The position numbers and the translations under genes were made by a program. Source: Vibrio mytili (GTDB lineage: Bacteria > Pseudomonadota > Gammaproteobacteria > Enterobacterales > Vibrionaceae). From it: a stretch of 64,000 nt of DNA. This document shows, one piece after another, positions 9,656-20,120 of the stretch. Where the stretch lies: the NCBI RefSeq assembly GCF_000830505.1, contig NZ_JXOK01000062.1, positions 23,673 through 87,672 on the forward strand. The letters are read 5' to 3'. How positions within the stretch are numbered: the stretch's first letter is position 1; every line of letters starts with the position of its first letter. The notes beneath the pieces were generated by a model. That model did no database searches. It had not been told where the DNA came from and saw only the letters and a program-made list of their open reading frames with translations.

Positions 9656-10680
9656 CTAATAATGCCTCTCGAGTAAAACCGCTTCCAAACGATCGCTAAT
9701 ACGGCTTGGTACTTGTCGTTTGACCTCATGTACTGCCTCGCCAAGTGCATTGACAATCGCAGATACATCCGCACTTCCATGGCTTTTTATGACAATGCCG
9801 CGCAATCCTAGCAAACTTGCGCCGTTATACTGGTCGGGGTTCAGTGTTTTTAGTTCAGTAAATAGCCGAGAAAACAACTTTCTAGCAATCCAACCCTTTA
9901 TCGTAGAGGCCATCATACTGCTTTTAATTTTTTCGATAAAAAGTTGAGCAGTTCCCTCACTAGCTTTCAAGCATACGTTACCGACAAAGCCATCACAAAC
10001 AATGACGTCAGCAACATCATGCAAAATTTGATTACCTTCAATATAACCGACAAAATGGATTGCATCAGTTTGGGAAAGCATTTCTGCGCAACGTTTAACT
10101 AAATCGTTGCCTTTAATTTCTTCTGCACCGATATTTAAAATTGCCACCCGGGCCCGATGACCTAAATGCTGTTCAGCCAACGCACTGCCCATCACTGCAA
10201 ACTGAAACAGACTGTCTGCGTCACAAGATACATTTGCACCTAAATCCAGCATCCAAGTACGTTGACCACTCACCGTAGCAACGCCGATACCAACGCAGGA
10301 CGCTCAATTCCAGGAAGTAATTTGAGAACAAAACGAGATAGCGCCATCAAGGCTCCGGTATTGCCTCCGCTGACGCAGGCGTCCGCTTCCTGATCTAAAA
10401 CCAGTTCAATCGCTTTACGCATCGAGCTATCTCGGCTATTGCGCAATGCCAATGACGGTTTTTCGCAGTTCGATATAACTTTCTCGCTATGAAGAATAGC
10501 CAAACGAGGACCGGTAGAAACACCTAATTGAGATAATTGAGACGTGATCAAAGATTGATCACCAATAAGGATCACTTTTAGCTCTGGGAAATGAGACAGT
10601 GCCTGCACGGCGGCAGGCACTGTTACGCGAGGACCAAAATCCCCGCCCATTGCATCAAGTGCAACGGTAATACTTTGCAA
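9656..10680 (-). CDS. plsX: Phosphate acyltransferase PlsX, frameshifted
   Basis: Converts acyl-ACP to acyl-phosphate, linking fatty-acid synthesis to phospholipid synthesis. The first third ([17 protein letters not shown]..., [16 protein letters not shown]) and the rest ([19 protein letters not shown]..., ending [10 protein letters not shown]) are in different frames. One missing C at about 10278 (TTGCTACGG should read TTGCCTACGG) restores [20 protein letters not shown] and 341 residues. The start is taken as the TTG at 10680, ten bases after rpmF and behind an AAGG ribosome site. An ATG at 10716 in the same frame would overlap rpmF and adds residues not expected in the family. Confidence 0.88.
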
Positions 10681-10690
10681 AGGATCAACC

Positions 10691-10861
10691 TTACTTGTTG
10701 ATAACCTTCTTGCCACGGTAGTAACCTTCAGCAGTTACGTTGTGACGTAGGTGAGTTTCACCAGAAGTCGCGTCTACAGATAGTGCAGCTGTAGTTAGCG
10801 CATCGTGTGAACGACGCATACCGCGCTTAGAACGAGTTTTACGGTTTTTTTGTACGGCCAT
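10691..10861 (-). CDS. rpmF: 50S ribosomal protein L32
   Basis: A 56-residue basic protein starting [20 protein letters not shown] and ending in [11 protein letters not shown], the full L32 pattern of Gammaproteobacteria. It is a structural protein of the large ribosomal subunit. It lies 59 bases after yceD and 10 bases before plsX, the conserved yceD-rpmF-plsX arrangement. Confidence 0.97.
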
Positions 10862-10920
10862 TGACCCTACTCCTATACTATTGGGTTAAAAATCTGAATA
10901 AGAAATGGCTACCACACCGT

Positions 10921-11445
10921 TTACTTTTTCAGACTTTTCAAAACGTCGAATGGGTTCGGTTTCTTTTCCTCAATTTCTTCAGGAAGCTCACCAAAAACCA
11001 TGTTATTTGAATCAACGCTACAATCCGCTTCATCGTGCATTGCTATTTGAGGCAATTCTAAGATGAACTCATCTTCAACCAGTTGTATAAGGTCTAATTC
11101 ACCGTATTCATTTAGATCTACCAAATCATAAATGTCTGGTGCTTCCTCTTCCGTCTTCTCACCGTAGTAAGGAGTGTAAAGGAATTCAACTTCACACGCG
11201 TGTGTGAATACCTCATTACAACGCTGACATTCTAAATCGACGTCGATGTTAGCTTTACCAGAGATAACAACGAGTCGCTGTTCATCCATCTCAAATGACA
11301 ATGAGACTTCTGCGTCGCGTTTTACGCCTTCAGTTGCTTTCGCTAAGCGTTTGAAAAGACTCGCCTGAACAATGCCATCGTAATCTAATCGTTTTTGTGC
11401 CGCTTTAGCCGGGTCAACCGTTCGCGGTATCTTTACCTTTTGCAT
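10921..11445 (-). CDS. yceD: YceD family protein (DUF177), 23S rRNA accumulation
   Basis: 174 residues beginning MQKVKIPRTVDPAKAAQKR. It has the DUF177 pattern: a basic N-terminus, the paired cysteines of LECQRCNEVF, and an acidic C-terminal half with DLIQLVEDEFILELPQ. The family is co-transcribed with rpmF in most bacteria and is linked to 23S rRNA accumulation. The biochemical activity is not known. It begins the minus-strand operon here; maf is divergent, 149 bases away. Confidence 0.9.
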   Translation of the reverse strand: MQKVKIPRTVDPAKAAQKRLDYDGIVQASLFKRLAKATEGVKRDAEVSLSFEMDEQRLVVISGKANIDVDLECQRCNEVFTHACEVEFLYTPYYGEKTEEEAPDIYDLVDLNEYGELDLIQLVEDEFILELPQIAMHDEADCSVDSNNMVFGELPEEIEEKKPNPFDVLKSLKK

Positions 11446-11594
11446 AGGGCGCGAATATTATCTTCCAAATCAAAATTAGTCAAAGAAAAAGGCAAAAAAG
11501 TTGTTCTTTTTTGCGCTTATCATACAGAGCATTAGCCAGAATCATTTTTGATCGTTTATCCTATCGGAAATGCTCTTGTGAATTGTAATTCAAA

Positions 11595-12176
11595 ATGAAA
11601 AATTACCAACTGGTTTTAGCTTCAACTTCCCCTTTTCGCAAACAACTGCTGGAAAAGCTTTCTATTCCATTTATTTGTTTATCACCGAATTGTGACGAAA
11701 CGCCTCTAGATCACGAAAAACCAACAGAACTCGTCATGCGACTAGCAAAGAATAAAGCCACTTCCTGTCGTGTTGAGCAACCGAGTTTAGTCATCGGTAG
11801 CGATCAAGTTTGTGTGATTAACAACAATATCGTCGGTAAACCACTCAATCGACAAAACGCCATCACACAATTACTTGACCAAAGCGGCAAAGTCATCACT
11901 TTTTACACAGGTCTTGCCGTTCACAACACCGACACAGGCCACACTGAAACGGCTTATGATACCTTCGAGGTGCACTTCCGCGATTTAACTCGTGAACAGA
12001 TTGAGCGTTATGTTGATAGAGAGGAGCCATTTTACTGTGCAGGCAGCTTTAAAAGTGAAGGAATGGGAATTTGCTTATTTACACAACTGTTAGGTAAAGA
12101 TCCGAACACGCTTGTAGGTTTGCCACTGATTGACTTAATTGACATGTTGCGCGTTCAAGGGTTGGATGTTCTTTAA
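11595..12176 (+). CDS. yceF: Maf-family nucleotide pyrophosphatase (YceF-type)
   Basis: 193 residues with the Maf hallmarks: ASTSPFRKQLLEKL at the N-terminus, the conserved DETP (residue about 37), the catalytic GSDQV near residue 72 and FKSEGMGICLF near 158. YceF-type Maf proteins hydrolyse N7-methyl-GTP, probably removing modified nucleotides. The position between yceD and rluC is the same as yceF in E. coli, which supports the YceF subtype over YhdE. It faces rluC, with a terminator between them. Confidence 0.9.
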   Translation: MKNYQLVLASTSPFRKQLLEKLSIPFICLSPNCDETPLDHEKPTELVMRLAKNKATSCRVEQPSLVIGSDQVCVINNNIVGKPLNRQNAITQLLDQSGKVITFYTGLAVHNTDTGHTETAYDTFEVHFRDLTREQIERYVDREEPFYCAGSFKSEGMGICLFTQLLGKDPNTLVGLPLIDLIDMLRVQGLDVL

Positions 12177-12190
12177 TCCAAATAAAATTG

Positions 12191-12222
12191 AGGGAGCCAA
12201 TGGCTCCCTTAGGTGTTTTTTA
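12191..12222 (+). terminator. Terminator between maf and rluC
   Basis: An 8-bp stem AGGGAGCC/GGCTCCCT with loop AAT is followed, after a short gap, by GTTTTTT. It sits 14 bases past the maf stop. Confidence 0.55.
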
Positions 12223-12267
12223 GATTAGAAGTTGCTTTTAGGCAGAAACGTAGGCGAAAAAACACCG

Positions 12268-13212
12268 TTAAGCTTTTCTTAAACCAGCCAGCATTTTTTC
12301 TAACTTAGGTTCCATCTTCGCGTTAATTTCCATCCACTCATCATTGGAAGGATGCTGGAACTTGATATTCGCCGCATGGAGGAAAAGTCGGTCTAAACCA
12401 AACTGTCCTGTATAGGCATCAAAACGACGATCGCCATATCGGTCATCCCAAGCAATTGGATGGCCTGTATACTGAGTATGCACTCGTATTTGGTGCGTAC
12501 GGCCAGTAATAGGGCTTGCTTGAATTAGTGTCGCCTGCTCAAATTTTTCGAGTACTTTAAAACGCGTTTCAGACGGTTTTCCGTTTGGGTTTACCCGTAC
12601 AATGCTATTTACTTCATTTTTTAGCAGCGGGGCATTCACGACTTTACAACTGCTTTTCCATTGCCCCATGACTAAAGCGAAGTAAAACTTCTTCACCGTC
12701 TTTGCTCGAAATTGAGCTTGCAAGTGACGTAAAGCAGAACGTTTTTTCGCCACCAGCAAAATTCCCGAGGTGTCTCTATCAATACGGTGAACAAGCTCAA
12801 GGAAGCGAGCTTCAGGCCGCAATGCACGTAACGCTTCTATTGCCCCAAATTTTAAGCCGCTGCCACCATGAACAGCCGTACCCGATGGCTTATTGAGAAT
12901 TAACATATGATCATCTTCATAGATGATCATATGTTTTAACTCTGCTACGCGGTTAAGCTTAGTGCTTGGTGCTACGTCGTCTTCTTTCTTTTCTATCGTT
13001 ACAGGAGGAATACGAACCAAATCACCTGATTTGAGTTTGTATTCTGCTTTGATGCGTTTTTTATTGACGCGCACTTCTCCCTTACGCACGATTCGATAAA
13101 TCATGCTTTTGGGAATGTCTTTTAATTGGTTACGCAAAAAATTATCAATGCGTTGACCGGCCATGTCTTCGTCGATATCGACGAACTGGACTTGTGTTCT
13201 TATTTCGCTCAT
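12268..13212 (-). CDS. rluC: 23S rRNA pseudouridine synthase RluC
   Basis: Converts three uridines of 23S rRNA (955, 2504 and 2580 in E. coli) to pseudouridine. 314 residues: an N-terminal S4 RNA-binding domain (GQRIDNFLRNQLKDIPKS..., about 15-75) and a catalytic domain with the Asp in HRIDRDTSGILLVAKK. The start is placed at MSEIRTQVQFVDIDED (13212), matching the family. An upstream ATG at 13269 would add 19 unlikely residues. It is divergent from rne, as in E. coli. Confidence 0.93.
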   Translation of the reverse strand: MSEIRTQVQFVDIDEDMAGQRIDNFLRNQLKDIPKSMIYRIVRKGEVRVNKKRIKAEYKLKSGDLVRIPPVTIEKKEDDVAPSTKLNRVAELKHMIIYEDDHMLILNKPSGTAVHGGSGLKFGAIEALRALRPEARFLELVHRIDRDTSGILLVAKKRSALRHLQAQFRAKTVKKFYFALVMGQWKSSCKVVNAPLLKNEVNSIVRVNPNGKPSETRFKVLEKFEQATLIQASPITGRTHQIRVHTQYTGHPIAWDDRYGDRRFDAYTGQFGLDRLFLHAANIKFQHPSNDEWMEINAKMEPKLEKMLAGLRKA

Positions 13213-13847
13213 GGGCGCTATTGTAAACCCAATTCCGTTCGACTTCACATTATTCTTGTCGCAAAACAAACAGTCGACAGTATAGCTAGTCTAAAAATCG
13301 CCAAGTTTTTGTTTAAATTATTAAAAGTCTCAATCAAGTTCTCCGTTTCTTTTCGATCTTATCCAAATTACATGATTCAATTGCTTATGAAACAGCCAGT
13401 TATCAAATAGAAAATTTGAATTAAGCACCAATTTTTCTATCGTTTAACTCAAAGCAGATTGCTGATAGCCACGCGCACTGCTATAGTTCACAGCTGCTAA
13501 GGAAGAGTTGGTTACATTTCATTCATTACCAATAAAAATTCCTCAAGCAATGTGAGTAGATTGTTGATAATCAAGTGCTGCATTGGCGTAAGACACGTTG
13601 ATTTCAATACTCTTGCCACTCTACTCCTCGCATATTCACGTTGAGTACCTACCGCCCAACAGCGGGTTACAAGTCTACGTTTTCGACAGAGACCTAAAGA
13701 GATTTGTAATAACTGAAGTGCCCTAGAGCATCCCCTTCCAGCCGGGAGGCTGCAAACTACAAGCCATGGGATCAGGCACCGTGAAAAAGCGACAAAACAG
13801 TGGCAAGCCGACAAGAAAGATAAAAGAAAAGACAACGAGAATTTTCA
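13213..13847 (+). promoter_or_regulatory. rluC-rne intergenic region with long rne leader
   Basis: 635 bases separate the two divergent genes. Most of the right half should be rne 5' untranslated RNA, by analogy with the long E. coli leader through which RNase E represses its own mRNA. A compact hairpin CAGCC-GGGA-GGCTG is visible at 13739-13752. A reading frame on the opposite strand (13512-13835) has no family resemblance and is treated as chance. I cannot place the promoter with confidence. Confidence 0.55.
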
Positions 13848-16800
13848 ATGAAAAGAATGTTAATTAACGCAACTCAAAAAGAAGAGTTGCGTGTCGCACT
13901 GGTTGATGGCCAGCGACTTTTCGATCTAGATATCGAGAGTCCAGGACATGAATCAAAAAAAGCAAATATCTATAAAGGACGTATCACACGTATTGAACCT
14001 AGCTTAGAAGCCGCATTTGTTGATTACGGTGCTGAGCGTCACGGTTTCCTCCCACTAAAAGAAATCGCCCGCGAATATTTTCCTGAAGGATACACATACC
14101 AAGGTCGCCCTAGCATTAAGGAAGTGCTAACTGAAGGCCAGGAAGTCATCGTTCAGGTTGAAAAAGAGGAACGTGGTAGCAAGGGCGCAGCTCTGACTAC
14201 TTTCATTTCTCTTGCAGGTAGTTACCTCGTACTAATGCCTAACAACCCCCGAGCTGGCGGTATTTCTCGTCGAATCGAAGGTGACGAACGTACTCAACTG
14301 AAAGCTGCTTTAAGTACATTAGAACTGCCACAGGGTATGGGTCTAATCGTTCGTACTGCAGGTGTCGGAAAAAGTGCTGAAGAGCTAGAGTGGGATCTTA
14401 ACGTCTTACTTAACCATTGGGGCGCAATCAAAGGTGCAGCAGACGCTAATCCTGCTCCATTCTTAATCCACCAAGAAAGTAATGTTATCGTTCGAGCGAT
14501 TCGCGATTATTTAAGACGTGACATCGGCGAAATCCTGATTGATAGCAATACTATTTATGAACGTGCGAAAGAGCACATTCAGTTGGTACGACCAGATTTC
14601 CTGAACCGAGTTAAAAAATACGACGGCGAAGTACCTCTGTTTAGCCACTACCAAATTGAGAGTCAAATAGAGTCAGCTTTCCAGCGTGAAGTTCGCTTGC
14701 CGTCTGGTGGCTCAATTGTCATCGACCCAACAGAAGCCCTAACTTCGATCGATATCAACTCTGCCCGAGCAACTAAAGGCGGCGATATCGAGGAAACGGC
14801 CCTAAATACCAACCTAGAAGCAGCCGATGAGATTGCTCGTCAGCTACGTCTTCGTGATCTAGGTGGTCTGGTTGTTATTGACTTTATCGACATGACACCG
14901 GTACGCCACCAGCGCGAAGTTGAGAACCGCCTACGTGAAGCCGTTCGCCTAGACCGCGCTCGTGTTCAAATTGGTCGCATCTCTCGCTTTGGTCTGCTCG
15001 AAATGTCTCGTCAACGTTTGAGCCCTTCTCTCGCAGAAGCGAGCCACCACATCTGTCCACGTTGTAGTGGGACAGGCGTCGTCCGTGATAATGAATCTCT
15101 TGCGTTATCAGTGCTTCGTCTAATCGAAGAAGAAGCATTGAAAGACAATACGGCACAAGTGTTAGCAGTCGTTCCTGTTCCAATTGCGTCTTACCTTCTG
15201 AACGAAAAACGTCGTTCTGTTAATCACATCGAACGTATCCAAGAAGTGAAAATTACGGTTGTTCCAAATTCAGACATGGAAACACCGCATTTCGAAGTTA
15301 TTCGTGTTCGTGAAGGGGAAGAATTCGACCTCATTTCTTACTTACTTCCTAAAAAGCTGGAAGCATTGAAAGAAGCAGAAGGTAAAGAGCCTGTTGAAAT
15401 CGACATCAAACCTAAACGCCTTGAAGAACCAGCGCTAAAAGGGTTTGCTTCTCCATCACAATCTGCACCGGCACCTGTCGCTAAGCCAGAGCCTCAAGCA
15501 GTGAAGGAAACAGCACCAGTTGAACAGCAACCAGGATTATTCAGTCGCTTATTTAAAGCGCTGGGAAGCTTCCTGTTTGGTGGTTCAGAGACTGCACAAG
15601 AAGAATCGAAGCCACAACAAGATTCACAGGATAACCGCGACAATACGCGCAATAAACGTGAGCGTAACGAGCGCAACGATCGTCGTCGCAATAACCAACG
15701 CGACAATCGTGATAATCGCCGTCGTCGTAAACCTCGTGATGAGCAGCAAACTAATGAGCAGAATAACGACACTCAACAGCAAACTGCCAACAAGCAAAAG
15801 AACCGTAATCAAAAACGTAAGCCAAAAGCTCAACAAGCAGACAAAGCTCAAGAGCAAAAAGCCAATACAAAAGTAGTTGAAAAGGGTCTACAGCTTGCTG
15901 AAGAAGCTCGCACTGAAACTCAACCAGACGCGAAGCCTGAAGCCAACAAAGCCAAGGCAAATGCGAAAACGGAAAAAGTGAAAGAGCGCCGTCAACGTCG
16001 TAAAATCAATAAATCGGTTCGCGTCAAAGACCAGCAACAAGCAACGGCACCAGTTGAAGAGCCAATTAAAGTGGCAGAAACGGCTGAGGTTGCAGTAGAA
16101 CAAACGCCAGTAGAAACGACAGCACCAGTCAGCAAGAGCAAGACAACAAGCAAGCCGAGTCGAAACAACGCCGTAACCGTCGTTCTCCTCGTCATTTACG
16201 TGCTAGTGGTCAACGTCGTCGTCGTGGCCGTGATCGTCGCCCTAACCCATTCCGTCTACGCAAAGGTGGGGTTGCCTCTCCAGAAATGGCGATGGGTAAA
16301 GTGATGCCACGCTACATTCCTAAAGCTGCTCCTAAGAAACAAGCAGCCGTGAAGGAAGAAACCGCAGTGGCTGTAACTTACGGTGGCTTTGCGTGTCCTG
16401 AGATGGCCATGGGTAAAGTGATTCTACGTCGCGAACAACCTGTAACAGCTGAAGCTCCAACTATTGAGCCAAAAGTTCAACAAGTAGCAGAAACACCTGT
16501 CGCACAGGAAGCAGTAGAAGTCAAAGTGGACACACCTGTTGTTCAGACTGCGGAGACAACAGTAACTGAATCTATTGCCGTTGAATCTATCGCTTCTGAA
16601 GCAGCAAAAGTGGAATCGCCTGTTGTTGAAGCAACGGATACGGTTGTAGAAACAGAGAAGCCTGTGGCAGAGAAACCTGTGACTGATGCGGTTGAAGAAG
16701 CTGTAGAAGAGACTGCAGTTGAAGCACCTGCTACACCAGTTGCAACCGCAGAGCCTAAAGCAACGGTTATCAAAGTTACGGCTAAACCAAGAGCGAGCGC

Positions 16801-16954
16801 ACCGATGACAAAAGCTCCTGGTCCACAAGAGCTACGCGAAATACAAGTGACTGCAGCGCCGCTTAAGCGCGATCGCTACCAGCCGAAAGGTGCAGGTAGT
16901 CAAGTTGCTAAAAATAGCGCTTCAGCGGCAATGACAAAGCCTAACTTTAGCTAA
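13848..16954 (+). CDS. rne: Ribonuclease E, frameshifted in the C-terminal half
   Basis: The main mRNA-decay endonuclease and degradosome scaffold. The N-terminal half is complete: S1 domain (about 36-120), catalytic aspartates in TSIDINSAR and [10 protein letters not shown], and the zinc link CPRCSGTG. Beyond it comes a membrane-binding helix ([19 protein letters not shown], about 563-582) and arginine-rich RNA-binding stretches. At about 16129 the frame is lost and the protein would end in a hydrophobic run at 16304. The other frame continues with [20 protein letters not shown], two PEMAMGKV motifs and an APMTKAPGP tail, closely matching the E. coli C-terminus. Adding one base near GTCAGC gives 1035 residues. 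A real truncation would remove the second RNA-binding block and the putative PNPase site; an error is more likely. Confidence 0.93.
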
Positions 16955-16987
16955 GTTGATCTATTTGTACTGAGTTACAGAAGAAAA

Positions 16988-17018
16988 CTAAGGCTGCCTT
17001 CATAGGCAGCCTTTTTTT
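16988..17018 (+). terminator. Terminator after rne
   Basis: AAGGCTGCC, a short loop TTCATA, then GGCAGCC followed by TTTTTTTA, 34 bases past the rne stop. Confidence 0.9.
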
Positions 17019-17285
17019 ATCGCTCATAAAAGCACATAAGCAGAAATACTCATTAAAATATCAATAGTAGATCACATTTGTTGTTCAATATCCGTATCAT
17101 TCTTGAACTTAGTCACACTTTTTTGATAGGATTCGCCGACTCAAGTTTTCGACACCATTCTAATGCGACTCTTTTACTACTACGGTTTACGCTGTGTGAA
17201 TTGACTATCCATTTGCTATCAGCGGCTAAAGCAAATACGAATATGTGTCGGAATAAACTCATCTCAACGAGAACTAAAAACCAAC

Positions 17286-18845
17286 ATGTTCGAATTTCCG
17301 CAATTTTCTAAGTACTCAGTAAAAAACGATGTGCTATCAGGTTTAACCGTCGCTCTCGCGTTAGTCCCTGAGGCTGTCGCATTTGCTTTCGTTGCAGGCG
17401 TAGATCCAATGGTCGGTCTATACGCTGCGTTTATCGTCGGCCTCGTGACTTCAATCTTTGGTGGACGCCCTGGGATGATCTCGGGAGCGACAGGCGCGAT
17501 GGCTGTAGTCATGGTCTCGCTGGTCGCAACGCATGGCGTACAGTACCTGTTTGCAGCGATTATGCTGGCGGGCATTCTGCAAGTCTGCGCGGGGCTTTTT
17601 AAGCTGGGGAAATTTATCAGAATTGTTCCACACCCAGTAATGATTGGCTTCGTTAACGGCTTAGCCATTGTGATTTTCCTTGCTCAATTAGGTCAGTTTA
17701 AAGCACCAGACCTCAATGGAATGCTCACATGGTTACCACAAGACCAGATGATGCTAATGCTTGGCCTGGTGGCATTAACGATGGCTATCATTCACTTTTT
17801 ACCCAAAATCACCACAGCAGTGCCGTCTTCGCTTGTCGCGATTGTAACCGTTACCGCACTGGTTATCGGCTTGGACCTTGAAACCCGTACTGTTGTGGAT
17901 TTTCTGCGCACCATGTCTGGGGATGAGGCTGCGACTTTGGCAGGTTCACTACCAACCTTCTCGATTCCGATGGTTCCGTTTACCTTGGAAACGCTACAAA
18001 TCATTCTTCCGTATGCCATTATTCTCGCTGCTATTGGCTTGATCGAGTCTCTACTGACTCTAACAGTGCTAGATGAGATGACGAACAGTCGTGGTCAGTC
18101 TAACCGTGAATGTATTGGTCAGGGTATGGCCAACATGACGTGTTCAGTGTTTGGTGCCATGGGTGGTTGTGCAATGATTGGTCAATCCATGATTAACGTG
18201 AACTCCGGGGGCCGTGGACGTCTGTCCGGCATTGTTGCCGCTGTTGCTCTACTGATGTTCATTCTGTTTGCATCCTCTTTGATTGAGATGATTCCGCTTG
18301 CGGCACTGGTTGGCGTTATGTTTATGGTTGTGATTGGCACTTTTGAATGGGCAACCTTCAAACTTGCCCGCCGCGTACCAAAACAAGACTTTTTTGTTAT
18401 AGTCCTTGTAACCGTCGTAACTGTTCTTACTGACTTAGCCATTGCGGTCGCGGTTGGCGTGATTGCCTCTGCATTGATGTTCGCTTGGCAACATGCAAAA
18501 CACATCTATGCCGATACGTGTATTAATGAAGAGGGTTCAAAGGAATATAAAATCCACGGTCCTATCTTCTTTGGTTCCGCAGCAAGCTTCCTTGAGTTAT
18601 TTAATGCTCAAGACGATCCCAACGATATCATCGTTGATTTTGCCGACTCTCGCGTTACCGATCACTCTGCTATTGAGGCCATTGAGACGCTCGCAGAGCG
18701 CTATGCTAGCCAGGGTAAGACATTGCACCTTCGCCATTTAAGCCCTGATTGTCGCAAGGTACTAGACAAAGCAGGTAGCCTAGTGGAAATCAATGTAAAA
18801 GAAGACCCAAGTTACAAAGTAGCGACAGACCTTTTAGCGGGTTAA
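17286..18845 (+). CDS. SulP family inorganic anion transporter with STAS domain
   Basis: 519 residues. The SulP membrane core (about 1-400) starts with [30 protein letters not shown] and has [16 protein letters not shown] and many hydrophobic helices. The C-terminal part (about 415-515) is a STAS domain of the anti-sigma-antagonist fold ([14 protein letters not shown]). The family carries sulfate, bicarbonate or other anions, often with Na+ or H+. The substrate cannot be told from sequence. It stands alone, with a terminator after it, and is preceded by about 270 bases with no gene. Confidence 0.88.
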   Translation: MFEFPQFSKYSVKNDVLSGLTVALALVPEAVAFAFVAGVDPMVGLYAAFIVGLVTSIFGGRPGMISGATGAMAVVMVSLVATHGVQYLFAAIMLAGILQVCAGLFKLGKFIRIVPHPVMIGFVNGLAIVIFLAQLGQFKAPDLNGMLTWLPQDQMMLMLGLVALTMAIIHFLPKITTAVPSSLVAIVTVTALVIGLDLETRTVVDFLRTMSGDEAATLAGSLPTFSIPMVPFTLETLQIILPYAIILAAIGLIESLLTLTVLDEMTNSRGQSNRECIGQGMANMTCSVFGAMGGCAMIGQSMINVNSGGRGRLSGIVAAVALLMFILFASSLIEMIPLAALVGVMFMVVIGTFEWATFKLARRVPKQDFFVIVLVTVVTVLTDLAIAVAVGVIASALMFAWQHAKHIYADTCINEEGSKEYKIHGPIFFGSAASFLELFNAQDDPNDIIVDFADSRVTDHSAIEAIETLAERYASQGKTLHLRHLSPDCRKVLDKAGSLVEINVKEDPSYKVATDLLAG

Positions 18846-18857
18846 AGCGCAGCAAAC

Positions 18858-18891
18858 AAAAAGGGATGAGTAAAGCTCATCCCTTTTTTCG
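18858..18891 (+). terminator. Terminator after the SulP transporter
   Basis: AAAAAGGGATGAG, loop TAAAG, CTCATCCCTTTTTT: a 9-10 bp stem with flanking A and T runs. It could serve both convergent genes. Confidence 0.9.
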
Positions 18892-18929
18892 TTTTACAAA
18901 CCCGATGTTTTGTATCGCCCAAACTGAGA

Positions 18930-19379
18930 TTACAGTTTGTTCAAGATCTCGACCGAAGCATCTTCGATTAAATCTAAAACCAGCTCAAATCCATCGCCAT
19001 CGCCATAGTACGGATCGGGAATCTCATCGTAAGCCGATGTTGAGTGACTTAAAAACAATGACACTTTATCGCGATATTTTGACGGGCACATATCTAACAA
19101 ATCGGCCAAGTTTGCTTTATCTGCGGCAAGAATCATATCAAAGTATTCAAAGTCACTGACTGCAACTTGTCGAGCACGCATACCGTCAAACGAGTACCCT
19201 CGTAGTTTCCCTGCCGCCATCGCTCTACGATCTGGGGAATGACCAGTGTGATAACCTATCGTGCCTGCGGAGTCCACTTCCACATTAACCCCTTGTTCAA
19301 GAGCTTTCGCTTTCAATACCGCCTCTCCGGTCGGTGAACGGCAAATATTACCCATGCACACAACAAGTATTTTCTTCAT
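18930..19379 (-). CDS. Low-molecular-weight protein-tyrosine phosphatase
   Basis: 149 residues starting MKKILVVCMGNICRSPTGEA. The phosphatase loop CX5RS is at residues 8-15 and the general-acid aspartate is in PDPYYGDGDGF near residue 120. This is the standard LMW-PTP fold and length. Many bacterial members are paired with a tyrosine kinase in polysaccharide export, but no such genes are nearby, so it is probably a stand-alone housekeeping enzyme. The start is set at MKKIL; a longer frame reaches back to 19508 but lacks family support. It is divergent from cobO. Confidence 0.88.
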   Translation of the reverse strand: MKKILVVCMGNICRSPTGEAVLKAKALEQGVNVEVDSAGTIGYHTGHSPDRRAMAAGKLRGYSFDGMRARQVAVSDFEYFDMILAADKANLADLLDMCPSKYRDKVSLFLSHSTSAYDEIPDPYYGDGDGFELVLDLIEDASVEILNKL

Positions 19380-19501
19380 TTTATTCCCTGATTTATTCGA
19401 TGGTTTTTCTTCACTTATGGTTGGTCTATCATAGCGAGTAAAATCAGCTAACCCAAGTTCAGGCGCATAAGTTACGCTGAACCAAAAGGAATTAAGAAAA
19501 T

Positions 19502-20110
19502 ATGACATCTAGCGAAGAGAATAAGCAAGCTCGCCACAAAGCTCGCCAACAGAAAGTTAAAGAGCAAGTCGACGCACGAGTCGCCGCCGCTCAAGAAGAA
19601 AAAGGCTTGTTATTAATCATCACTGGTAACGGTAAAGGCAAGTCAACATCGGGCTTCGGCACCATCGCGCGCGCGGTAGGGCATGGCTTAAAATGTTCAG
19701 TCGCACAGTTTATAAAAGGCACCTGGGACAACGGCGAACGTAACCTGCTTGAGAAACTCGGTGTAGAATTCCAAGTGATGGCCACTGGCTTTACGTGGGA
19801 AACTCAGAACAAAACGGCGGATACCGAGGCTGCACAGCTAGTTTGGCAAGAGTGTAAACGCATGCTGCAAAATGAATCTATTGATGTCGTTTTATTTGAC
19901 GAACTGACTTATATGGTCAGCTATGGTTACATTGATTTAGATGAAGTCGTCGATGCACTGAGCAACCGGCCAAAAATGCAATCAGTGATTATTACCGGAC
20001 GAGGCGCACATAGAACTTTAATCGAAATGGCCGACACGGTGTCCGAAGTCAAAAACGTAAAACATGCTTTCGAGTCTGGCGTCAAAGCACTCAAAGGTGT
20101 GGATTGGTAG
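19502..20110 (+). CDS. cobO: Corrinoid adenosyltransferase (CobA/CobO/BtuR)
   Basis: Transfers the adenosyl group of ATP to cob(I)alamin or cobyrinic acid diamide, making the coenzyme form of B12. 202 residues with the P-loop TGNGKGKSTSGFG (about 41-53), FIKGTWDNGERN and the VLFDELTYMVSYGY segment typical of the BtuR family. The N-terminal 30 residues are highly charged and probably helical. No cobalamin riboswitch or other B12 genes are seen nearby, suggesting a salvage role. The symbol btuR is equivalent. Confidence 0.92.
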   Translation: MTSSEENKQARHKARQQKVKEQVDARVAAAQEEKGLLLIITGNGKGKSTSGFGTIARAVGHGLKCSVAQFIKGTWDNGERNLLEKLGVEFQVMATGFTWETQNKTADTEAAQLVWQECKRMLQNESIDVVLFDELTYMVSYGYIDLDEVVDALSNRPKMQSVIITGRGAHRTLIEMADTVSEVKNVKHAFESGVKALKGVDW

Positions 20111-20120
20111 GGGAAAAAGG

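Noticed and set aside
13512..13835. 107-codon frame on the minus strand in the rne leader
   Set aside because: Not conserved in type, no ribosome site, and it lies in the region expected to be the rne untranslated leader.
15494..16195. Several open frames on the strand opposite rne
   Set aside because: They mirror the Arg/Glu-rich coding repeats of rne, giving low-complexity products with no family resemblance.
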